Assembly (NCBI GenBank): GCA_029977425.1
Contig: JAPOKX010000006.1
Coordinates: 1 to 33,108, forward strand
Direction of reading: 5' to 3'
DNA: 33,108 nucleotides
DNA from: Actinomycetota bacterium
GTDB lineage: Bacteria; Actinomycetota; Actinomycetes; S36-B12
The notes under the pieces are model-generated. The model had not been told where the DNA came from and made no database searches. It saw only the letters and a list, made by a program, of their open reading frames with translations. Position numbers and translations under genes: made by a program. The number at the start of each line of letters is the position of its first letter. Within the stretch, counting starts at the first letter, position 1. Shown here piece after piece: positions 25,781 through 33,108 of this stretch.

Positions 25781-27229
25781 GTGACCGATCCCAGCGACGC
25801 GCCCGGTCAGCACCCGGACTCTGCCGGGGATCAGTCGCCCTCCCCCGCGTCCGGATCCGGCCAACCCACAGCAGCCGAGCGTGCCCAGGCGGCGGCGCTC
25901 GAGGAGTTCATCCTCGAATTGGGCCGCGCGCAGTTGGCCGCCGGCTACCCCGTCGACGACGTCACCGCGACTCTCAATGCCGTGGCCCGCGCGTACGACC
26001 GCACCGACTTCGGCATCTTCGTGCTGCCCAATGCCGTGATGGTCGACGATCCGGTCGTCGGCCGCGCCCGCGTCATCCCCGAAGGCAATGAGACGCTGCG
26101 CCTGGACCAGGCGGCCGACGTGCACGACATCGCCGTGCAGGCACGCCGTGGCCAACTCGACCTCGTCAAGGGCACGCGCGAGCTCGAGGAGATTCCCGAC
26201 AAGCCGCCGCGCTTCCCGCCGTGGCTGTCAGTCGTGGGATACGGCATCGCCTCCGCGGGCTTCGCGCTCGTCTTCCGCGTGAGCTGGTGGGGCGTCGCAC
26301 TCGCCGCGCTGTGCGGCCTCTTCGTCGGTGTACTCCAGGCCTACACGAGAAGCCGCCCCAACCTTGCCCCGCTCGTGCCCCCGGTCGCAGCGACGGTGTG
26401 CGCCTTCGCGGTGTTCTCGTTCGCGTCGATGCTCGATCAGGACGTCCAGCCCTTGCGCGTGGTCGCGGCACCGCTGATCACGCTCATCCCAGGCGCGGCC
26501 CTCACGCGGGCGACCCAGGAGCTCGCGAGCGGCCACGTCATCTCGGGCGCCTCTCGGCTCGGGTCCTCCATCGTGCAGATCCTCATCCTCCCCTTTGGCG
26601 TGCTCGTGGGCAGCCTGCTCGCGCGCGTATCCCCCGACAACTTCGCGGACCTCACGGACCAGACGCTGCCGCTGTGGGTGGCCTGGATCGGCGCTGCGGT
26701 GTACGCCGTCGGACAGGCCCTGGCCTTCAACGAGCCTCGCGGCGCCGTCGTCCCGGTCGTCCTGCTCCTCCTCATCGCCTTCAGCCTGCAGCAGGTGGTG
26801 TCGTGGGTCCTCGATGCGGTCCTCGCAGCCGGACTCGCTGCGGCAGCAGCCCTCTTCCTCGCGATCGTGATCCAAGACCGCGGCAAGCGGCAGATCCCCG
26901 CCTTCGTCCTCTTCTCCCCTGTCTTCTGGCTCCTCGTTCCCGGTTCACTCGGCCTCGTGGCGCTCACGGAGGCGATCACGGGCGCACCCGACGACACGCT
27001 GCCCAAGGCGGAGGGGGACGTGCCCGCCGGCGTCGGGGCAGTGACGGGCGACGGCACCGTGCCGACCTTTAGCGATCTCAACCTGGACAGTGAGACGTCC
27101 GTCGCGCTGGTCTTCGGCGCCTCGATCATTGCGATCACGATCGGAATGCAGATTGCGTCGATCGCGGGGCGCCTCGTGCGACAGCTCCCCGACCTCCCGG
27201 ACGTGAAGGTGCCGGGAATCGGGCGCTAG
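25781..27229 (+). CDS. Threonine/serine exporter (ThrE) family protein, GTG start
   Basis: EEFILELGRAQLAAGYPVDDVTATLNAVARAYDRTDFGIFVLPNAVMV; multi-TM C-terminal half with LITLIPGAALTRATQELASGHVISGASRL. Confidence 0.9.
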   Translation: MTDPSDAPGQHPDSAGDQSPSPASGSGQPTAAERAQAAALEEFILELGRAQLAAGYPVDDVTATLNAVARAYDRTDFGIFVLPNAVMVDDPVVGRARVIPEGNETLRLDQAADVHDIAVQARRGQLDLVKGTRELEEIPDKPPRFPPWLSVVGYGIASAGFALVFRVSWWGVALAALCGLFVGVLQAYTRSRPNLAPLVPPVAATVCAFAVFSFASMLDQDVQPLRVVAAPLITLIPGAALTRATQELASGHVISGASRLGSSIVQILILPFGVLVGSLLARVSPDNFADLTDQTLPLWVAWIGAAVYAVGQALAFNEPRGAVVPVVLLLLIAFSLQQVVSWVLDAVLAAGLAAAAALFLAIVIQDRGKRQIPAFVLFSPVFWLLVPGSLGLVALTEAITGAPDDTLPKAEGDVPAGVGAVTGDGTVPTFSDLNLDSETSVALVFGASIIAITIGMQIASIAGRLVRQLPDLPDVKVPGIGR

Positions 27230-27267
27230 CGCGACGGATTGGGCGATCTCGGTGAGCAGGATGCGAA

Positions 27268-27309
27268 CGGAGTAGGGCCCCCCACCGCACGGTGGGGGGC
27301 CCTACTCCG
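27268..27309. terminator. Perfect 20-bp stem hairpin between convergent genes
   Basis: CGGAGTAGGGCCCCCCACCG-CA-CGGTGGGGGGCCCTACTCCG. Confidence 0.85.
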
Positions 27310-27349
27310 GGGGTCCGGGGTACCCGGGTGCGGGTGAGCCGGGATCGGC

Positions 27350-28549
27350 CTACAGGTCCTTCGTCTTGTAGGTCTTCTTTCCGATCTTCAAGGACTCGAC
27401 GTAGTTGAGCGTGTAGGTCGACGTCTTCTTGCCGATCTTGACCGAGATCTCGACCATCGTGCCGTCGCCCGATGAGTCGATAACCTTCAGATCCTTAGCG
27501 CGCTGGGGAAGCTCGACCACGTCGGTGCCCGCATCGCCCCAGAGGTCATAGGACAACGAGCCCGGGATGAGGCGGTCGTTGCCGGCGCCACCGTGGATGA
27601 TGTTGCGCTCGGACTTCGCCTTGCCGGAGTAGCCGTAGAGGACATCCGCCTTCTGGCCACCCCAGATCGGGAAGTCCGGCACCAGCTGAGCAACCTGGCC
27701 CTTCGGGCTCCAGGTGATCTGGTGGTAGCCGATATCAGCGGCATCGCGTAGGACGAGGTAGTAGAAGGAGCCATCCGAGCCCTCGGCCGGGCGGATGGTG
27801 AAGTCCTCCTTGAGGAACTTCTTCTCCTTCTTCCAGCCCTCAGGCAGAGTGACCGCATCGAAGGCTTCCTCAAGGGCCTCGGGCGAATCCGCACTCGTGG
27901 CGTGAGCGATGTACTTGTTGCCGAACTGGTCGATGACGTAGAAGCGCAGAATCTTCTCGCCGTCGGGCTCGTCATTCTCGGTCACCCAGAACTTCATGTT
28001 CTGCGCCTTGTAGTTCGCCGTCAACTTAACGTCGGTCCCCAGCGGCGTCAGTGTGAAATTGCCGGCGAAGTACGGCCCGAGATTCGATGGTGCCGGGTAC
28101 TCCTTGCGGTTGTCATAGGGCCACATGGCGTTGATGGCAGAGGACATCGATCCCCAGGTGTAGCCATCTGACGTTGTCTCGTACACCGTGTCGCAGATCT
28201 CGGCACCCGGCGAGGCGATGAACTGCGACTCCTGGAACTGGAGGTTGCGCGTGGAGTTCTTGACCCAGGGGTCCGGCGGCACGTAATCGGTCCACGCATC
28301 GTCGGAGATCTCGTTGTCGCCGCCCGACTTGTAGGTGTTGACGGCGTTCTTCGGATCCTCCTGGATCGGGCCGATGTCGATCACCTCGTGGGCAACCTCA
28401 AGGGGCTTCCACGGGATCGTCGGGCACTCGGTGCGCGGCTGGAGCTGGACCGGGCGCGCACTCGCGGATGGAGCAGCGACGGCGAGGGTGAGCATGGCTG
28501 CTGACGAGCATGCCGCCAAGCCCACCCACAAGGGACGTGATGACTTCAT
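27350..28549 (-). CDS. Secreted protein with a single RTX-like Ca-binding motif near the C-terminus
   Basis: Signal peptide MKSSRPLWVGLAACSSAAMLTLAVAAPSASA; HGGAGNDRLIPGSLSYDLWGDAGTDVVEL. Confidence 0.7.
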   Translation of the reverse strand: MKSSRPLWVGLAACSSAAMLTLAVAAPSASARPVQLQPRTECPTIPWKPLEVAHEVIDIGPIQEDPKNAVNTYKSGGDNEISDDAWTDYVPPDPWVKNSTRNLQFQESQFIASPGAEICDTVYETTSDGYTWGSMSSAINAMWPYDNRKEYPAPSNLGPYFAGNFTLTPLGTDVKLTANYKAQNMKFWVTENDEPDGEKILRFYVIDQFGNKYIAHATSADSPEALEEAFDAVTLPEGWKKEKKFLKEDFTIRPAEGSDGSFYYLVLRDAADIGYHQITWSPKGQVAQLVPDFPIWGGQKADVLYGYSGKAKSERNIIHGGAGNDRLIPGSLSYDLWGDAGTDVVELPQRAKDLKVIDSSGDGTMVEISVKIGKKTSTYTLNYVESLKIGKKTYKTKDL

Positions 28550-28635
28550 GGGACCTCCGTGATGGATGGCTCTTGCCCTGCGTTGGGCTCGCACGTGACG
28601 CTACGGACGCCAAGCGACCGCGTCAGGTCTCCACG

Positions 28636-28689
28636 ACAGGTGTGGGCCTGCGCGACACACGTGTCTCGCGAGGGAAGACACGTGTCTTC
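28636..28689. promoter_or_regulatory. Three phased palindromic sites (ACAGGTGT, ACACGTGT, ACACGTGT) at 21-bp spacing
   Basis: Cores at 28636, 28657, 28678; GAAGACACGTGTCTTC (28674-28689) is a perfect 16-bp palindrome; CGCGACACACGTGTCTCGCG (28651-28670) has one mismatched pair. Confidence 0.75.
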
Positions 28690-28692
28690 GAC

Positions 28693-29907
28693 CTACGTCG
28701 CGAAGGTCGCCTCCAGGCGCACGCCGCGAGTCGTGGTCACCCAGCGCCACGAGCCCTGCGCAACCGAGCACCAGGCATCCATGATCGCGGACCCTGCACC
28801 CCTCAGGACCACTCCTTGCGGAAGGCCCCGTCAGTCATCGGTCACCGCGAGCAGGAGGACATGCGCGGAGGGCATCGCAAGGCTTACGTCGACGCGTGAG
28901 GCATTACCATGAGCCGCCGCATTGAGGATCGCCTGCTCCGTCACGCGATATACCGCCACGAGCAGATCGCGCGGTGCGCTTCCCTGCACGAGGAGCGCTC
29001 GCGCCGTCGAATCGAAGGACACGCGGACGCGAAGCGCCGGGTCCCACGAGTCCGCCAGCTCCTGGAGCGCGGTGTCGAGGCCCACCGAGCCCAGCGCCGG
29101 GCTCAGCCGGCGGCTGGCGGAGCGCACCTCGCTCGATCGGATGCGCTCGATCTCCGCGATGGAACGCTCGAGTCGCTCGGACACGGAAGGTCCGGCATCG
29201 GCCGCGACGGCCCTGAGTTCCATGGCCACGACCAGCAGGTCCGCCTGCACGCGATCGTGGAGGAACTCCGCCACACCGCGACGTGCCCGCTCATCAGCCT
29301 CGACCACGAGGCGCTGCTGCTTGACGACCGTGTCGAGTGCCGCGGTCGCTACCGCCGTCTGGCGTGCGTAGCGAAGCGTGAGCATGCCGCTGATGGACTG
29401 CACCAGGGTGATGCTGAGAAGCATGCGCGCCGTATTCGGGACGATCCCCTCAATGAGGATCGCGGGAGACGCATCAAGCACCGGCGAAAGCACGAAGATG
29501 CGTAGGAGGCCGCCGACGACCGCGGCCACGAGGATGGCGAGGAGGTAGGGCCCCCGCGCAGGGCAGCCCTCGGCATCCTTGGGAAGGATGCGCCCAGAGC
29601 CCCACAGGATGAGCGCAATGGCGAGACTCGTGACGAGTGCGTTGCCGAAGACGAGAACGGGATCAACAGGTCGAAGGCCCGTCTCCCCGTACTGCCCGGA
29701 GATCGCCGGGGCGAGCTGCGACGGTAGCTCGACGCAGACGAATCGGCAGCTGTCGTACTGACCCAGGAGCGAGACCTGGATGTTCTGCAGGAACCAGAAG
29801 ATGAATCCGATGGTGAACATGACCCAGGGGAAGAAGGGCCACGGTCCGAGCACGAAGCGGACGACGCCACTGATGGCGCGCCGAGCGCCGTCTTCACCGA
29901 CCTCCAC
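28693..29907 (-). pseudogene. NarL-associated sensor histidine kinase interrupted by in-frame TGA at 28831-28833
   Basis: TM N-terminus, HisKA_3-type RARRGVAEFLHDRVQADLLVVAMEL, N-box TEQAILNAAAHGNASRVDV, then VTDD-TGA-RGLPQGVVLRGAGSAIMDAWCSVAQGSWRWVTTTRGVRLEATFAT*; shorter ORF is 28831..29907. Confidence 0.8.
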
Positions 29908-29921
29908 CTGAGCCTCCCCTG

Positions 29922-30605
29922 TCAGCGCTGACCGTAGTCGCGGGTCTCACGCAGATAGCGGAGCACCGCGAGAGTGCGCAGGTCCGCGCCCTCGGGAGGA
30001 TCGGGGACCAGCACCTGGTACGTGCGCGACAACTCCTGTCGCACCACGCCCGGCGTGAGATCGAGCCTGCGTGCGATGGCCGGCGCGTCCAGCCCCTCGG
30101 AGGCCAGCGCCATGATGTCGCGCTGTCGGGGAGTGAGCAGGGAAACCGCAGGTGCCTGCTCCCCCATCTGTCGCTTCACCATCGCCGGATCGACGACATT
30201 GAGGCCCCGCGCGGTCGAGTGGAGTACGTCGCTGAGGTAGTTGGGGTGCAGGTCGGCCCTCTTGAGGATGAAGGACCAGCCATGGCGCTGCTCATCATCG
30301 AATCGTGTGAGGAAGGCCGGCACCTGGTGCTGCGACAGGATCACCACGCCGATCTGCGGCCGCTGCTCGCGCAGGGACATGCCGAGCTCGATGCCGGACA
30401 TGTCGTCGTCGCCGAGCGCGAGGTCGAGGAGGGCGACGTCGAAGCCCACCCTCTGAGCCTGCGCGAGGGCCTCCGTGGGAGACGCTGCGGTTGCCACGAC
30501 CTCGAGGTCCTTGCGGCTCGTGAGAATCGCCGACAGGATCCCGCGCAGGGCCGGGTCGTCCTCGACATAGAGCACGCGCAACGGCTCACCCGAGGTAGAC
30601 GGCAC
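29922..30605 (-). CDS. Response regulator, NarL/FixJ-like (receiver + LuxR-type HTH), probable GTG start
   Basis: LRVLYVEDDPALRGILSAIL...DVALLDLALGDDDMSGIEL; LTPRQRDIMALASEGLDAPAIARRLDLTPGVVRQELSRTYQVL. Confidence 0.88.
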   Translation of the reverse strand: MPSTSGEPLRVLYVEDDPALRGILSAILTSRKDLEVVATAASPTEALAQAQRVGFDVALLDLALGDDDMSGIELGMSLREQRPQIGVVILSQHQVPAFLTRFDDEQRHGWSFILKRADLHPNYLSDVLHSTARGLNVVDPAMVKRQMGEQAPAVSLLTPRQRDIMALASEGLDAPAIARRLDLTPGVVRQELSRTYQVLVPDPPEGADLRTLAVLRYLRETRDYGQR

Positions 30606-30703
30606 CCGTCGATCCCAGCACACGCGATCCACTCGCACCAGCACCCCTAGACAGGTGTTCGCACCAGCAGCCGGGCATAGGCGACCGGGACGGACGTCTC
30701 GGG

Positions 30704-31717
30704 TCAGTCGGGAGCAGGACCCGAGCTGCCTCGTGGGACAAGACGCGTCTCGACCAGGCGATGAGTGGATGGCCTGTCGGGAGCCTCGATGCGTTCCATG
30801 AGCAGATCGGCCGCCACGCGCCCCATCTCCGCCAGCGGCTGCGCCACCGTGGTGAGGTCGAGGGAGTCGAGCAGCCGCATGCCGTCGTAGCCGACGACGG
30901 ACACGTCGTCCGGCACGCGCAGCCCCCGCGCGCGCAGCGCCGCGAGTGCGCCAATGGCCGCGAGGTCGTTGGCCACGACGAGCGCCGTCGCACCAGCGTC
31001 CACTGCGGCTTCCGCCCCGGCGTACCCGCCCCGTTCGGTGAAGGCTCCATCCACGACGAGCGGGTCGAGCCCGTGGTCGGCCATCGCGCGCTCGTAGCCC
31101 GAACGGCGCTCACGGGCGATGCGGTTGTCCCCGCCGGAGATGTGCGCGATGCGCGCGTGCCCGAGCGCGGCGAGGTGGTCCACCGCGAGGCGCGCCCCCG
31201 CCAGATCGTCGCCCGCGACCGAGTCGAGCCCCGCGATGCCATCGGTGCGCCAGGTCACGACGACAGTCGGCACCTCGCGCGCGATGGCGGCCAGGTCTTC
31301 GTCCGAGAGTCGGTGCGCGATGAGGACGAGGCCCTCTACGCGCGATTCGAGCAGGCGAGTGATCTCCGTGCGCTCCGTCACCGGGTCCGCGTTGCCGGTG
31401 ACGAGCAGCGTGGAGTAGTCGTGGCCGCGCGCCGCCTCCTGGACTCCGTCGAGGATCTCCGCGAAGACAGGATTGTGCAGGTCGAGGATGTGCACCCCGA
31501 TGGTGTGCGTGCGCTGGCGGACGAGGCTGCTCGCCGTGCGATTCGGGCGATAGCCCAGCTCATTCGCGGCCGCGAGGATGGCCTCGCGGCTCGCGGGTGC
31601 CACCTTGGGCGAGCCCTGAAGAGCGAGCGACGCGAGCGACTTCGAGACGCCGGCTCGCGCCGCGACGTCATGCAGCGTGGGACGCCGCTTGGCGCCCTCT
31701 GCGACGGAACTGCTCAT
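30704..31717 (-). CDS. LacI family transcriptional regulator
   Basis: RPTLHDVAARAGVSKSLASLALQGSPKVAPASREAILAAANELGYRPN and periplasmic-binding-like effector domain. Confidence 0.96.
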   Translation of the reverse strand: MSSSVAEGAKRRPTLHDVAARAGVSKSLASLALQGSPKVAPASREAILAAANELGYRPNRTASSLVRQRTHTIGVHILDLHNPVFAEILDGVQEAARGHDYSTLLVTGNADPVTERTEITRLLESRVEGLVLIAHRLSDEDLAAIAREVPTVVVTWRTDGIAGLDSVAGDDLAGARLAVDHLAALGHARIAHISGGDNRIARERRSGYERAMADHGLDPLVVDGAFTERGGYAGAEAAVDAGATALVVANDLAAIGALAALRARGLRVPDDVSVVGYDGMRLLDSLDLTTVAQPLAEMGRVAADLLMERIEAPDRPSTHRLVETRLVPRGSSGPAPD

Positions 31718-32730
31718 CCGATTTCCGCCATGCCGACGACGCGACCCTCGCGCGCGGACACCTCGCACGCGATGGCCGCGGCCAAGGCCGCGCGCGCATC
31801 CTGCGGAGTGCATGGATTCGCCCGCTCTCCACGCACGACGTCGACGAAGGCCGATGTCTCCGCCGTGAAGGCCTCGCGGAAGCGGTCCATGAAACCGCGG
31901 TACGTGTCGACCTCGAGCTCACCATCCGAGAGGTAGGCGCCCAGGAGTCGCTGACCTTCCCCATCGTCCGCAGCGTGGAGGGGCGTGCGCGGATTGAGGC
32001 CCGCAGCCATGGAGTCGAGCGAGCCGAAGGCCTCCGCGCGGATGTCGTGGCCCACAGGATCATGGCGGGTGCCGCTGATGAGCACGGGGACGCCGCTGGC
32101 CAGGGTGAGGTGCGCGGTCACGACGTCGTAGTCGCCTGCCGCGGCGTAATCAGGGTGGTGACGCACGGTGCCGGTGGCGTAGACGCTCGCGATGTCGGAT
32201 CCGCCGAGCCAGCGTGCCTGGTCGAGGTCGTGCACGAGCATGTCGCGGAAGGTGCCGCCGCTGCCTGCAATGAACTCCGGTGATCCGGGCGCGATGTCAT
32301 GGGCGGTAAGCGTGAGCGAGTAGAGGGTGCCGAGGCGCCCCGACTCGATCGCCTCCTTGATGCGACGCAGGCCCGCATCGAAGCGCCTCTGGAATCCGAC
32401 CTGCATCGTGATGCCCTCAGCCCTGGTGATCAGCGCATCGGTCTCCTCGAGCGTCATGGCGAGAGGCTTCTCGATGAGCAGGGGCTTGCCCCGCGGCACG
32501 AACTGCTCGAGCAGATCGGCGTGCGTGTCGGTCGCAGTGGTCACGGCGTAGGCGTCCGCGTCTGGCCACTCTCCCCAGGGGACGGCCGCCCCGCCCACGC
32601 GGGCGGCCAGCTCGGCCGCGCGCTCGGGATTGCGGTTCGTGACGACGATCTCGTCGACCCGGCCATCGGCGGCGAGGTCCTCGGCGCGGATCGCGCCCAT
32701 GCGCCCAGCCCCCACGACGACGATCCGCAT
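31714..32730 (-). CDS. Gfo/Idh/MocA family oxidoreductase, probable inositol 2-dehydrogenase-like
   Basis: MRIVVVGAGRMGAIRAEDLA; KPLLIEKPLAMTLEETD; QVGFQRRFDAGLRRIKEAIESGRLG; GGTFRDMLVHDLDQARWL; TCAT overlap with LacI gene. Confidence 0.92.
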   Translation of the reverse strand: MRIVVVGAGRMGAIRAEDLAADGRVDEIVVTNRNPERAAELAARVGGAAVPWGEWPDADAYAVTTATDTHADLLEQFVPRGKPLLIEKPLAMTLEETDALITRAEGITMQVGFQRRFDAGLRRIKEAIESGRLGTLYSLTLTAHDIAPGSPEFIAGSGGTFRDMLVHDLDQARWLGGSDIASVYATGTVRHHPDYAAAGDYDVVTAHLTLASGVPVLISGTRHDPVGHDIRAEAFGSLDSMAAGLNPRTPLHAADDGEGQRLLGAYLSDGELEVDTYRGFMDRFREAFTAETSAFVDVVRGERANPCTPQDARAALAAAIACEVSAREGRVVGMAEIG

Positions 32731-32815
32731 GTCCTGTCCCCTCCTCGGGCGGGCCGCTTCCCCTGCCCGGAGCCGCTTGCCCCTCGCAGGGGAGTGTGCC
32801 ACGATTTCCCCCGGA

Positions 32816-32831
32816 ATTGGAACGTTCCAAT
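32816..32831. promoter_or_regulatory. LacI-type operator, perfect 16-bp palindrome ATTGGAACGTTCCAAT
   Basis: Exact inverted repeat with central CG between divergent Idh-LacI (-) and IolE-like (+) genes. Confidence 0.85.
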
Positions 32832-32908
32832 CCTCACGGTGGAAGCCGGTCAAGGCCCCTTCCCCCGCGCCTTGCACCACCTACGTCCACACGACCTCCG
32901 GGAGCACC

Positions 32909-33108
32909 ATGTCCGCCTTCCTCGATCGCGTCGCCTCGGCTCCCATCTCCTGGGGCATCTGCGAGGTCCCCGGCTGGGGCGCGATGCTCCCGACGCCGCG
33001 CGTGCTCACCGAGATGTCGGGCCTCGGCCTCCCCGCGACGGAGCTCGGCGCCCCCGGCTTCCTGCCCACCTCGCCCGAGGACGTCAAGGCCGAGCTGGCG
33101 AAGTACGA
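32909..33108 (+). CDS. Sugar phosphate isomerase/epimerase, IolE (inosose dehydratase)-like, 3' truncated
   Basis: MSAFLDRVASAPISWGICEVPGWGAMLPTPRVLTEMSGLGLPATELGAPGFLPTSPEDVKAELAKY; open to window end. Confidence 0.8.
   Translation, partial: MSAFLDRVASAPISWGICEVPGWGAMLPTPRVLTEMSGLGLPATELGAPGFLPTSPEDVKAELAKY

Noticed and set aside
27229-27265. Possible weak echo of the ThrE gene end (atcgggcgctagcgcg / attgggcgatctcgg)
   Set aside because: Too degenerate to separate from chance in GC-rich sequence.
28831-28833. TGA as selenocysteine codon
   Set aside because: The position is a conserved glycine in the ATPase G1 box, not a redox site, and I saw no convincing SECIS-like hairpin just downstream; nonsense mutation or sequencing error is more likely.
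1-33108. Phage, IS element, toxin-antitoxin or defence island
   Set aside because: No transposase, integrase, phage structural or recognised defence genes were seen; the HNH/DUF222 gene alone is not sufficient.

Overview
This is a 33.1-kb window of high-GC, actinobacterial-type DNA, chromosomal in character, with about 32 densely packed genes. I saw no tRNA, rRNA, CRISPR array or IS element. Recognisable content: adenylate-forming ligase (5' partial), GNAT, two lipoproteins, LPG-synthase/flippase-like protein, two MFS transporters, methyltransferase, FUSC-like transporter, S53 peptidase, nitroreductase (frameshifted), YczE-like membrane protein, histidine phosphatase, DODA-type dioxygenase divergent from two pirins, a tandem pair of paralogous membrane proteins, thioesterase, secreted beta-propeller protein, phytanoyl-CoA dioxygenase-like protein, DUF222/HNH protein, M20 peptidase, PlsC-like acyltransferase, ThrE-like exporter, a secreted protein with one RTX-like motif next to a NarL-type two-component system, and the start of a LacI-controlled inositol-type catabolic cluster. 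Three signals stand out. (1) There are about 11 short tandem arrays. The intergenic ones at gene ends (periods 14, 16, 17, 22, 23 bp) are built from, or resemble, the 3' end of the adjacent gene, in four of five cases including its stop codon. The coding ones (18, 27, 42, 45 bp) keep frame. (2) The NarL-type sensor kinase has an in-frame TGA exactly where the conserved glycine of its ATPase G1 box should be, with the rest of the domain intact in frame. Just downstream, ahead of the secreted-protein gene, lie three ACACGTGT-type palindromes at exact 21-bp spacing. (3) A 45-bp repeat with core GGCAACCTTGCC occurs in frame inside the DUF222/HNH gene and again, inverted, in its upstream intergenic region. 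All calls come from reading the sequence and the supplied ORF track; no database search was run.
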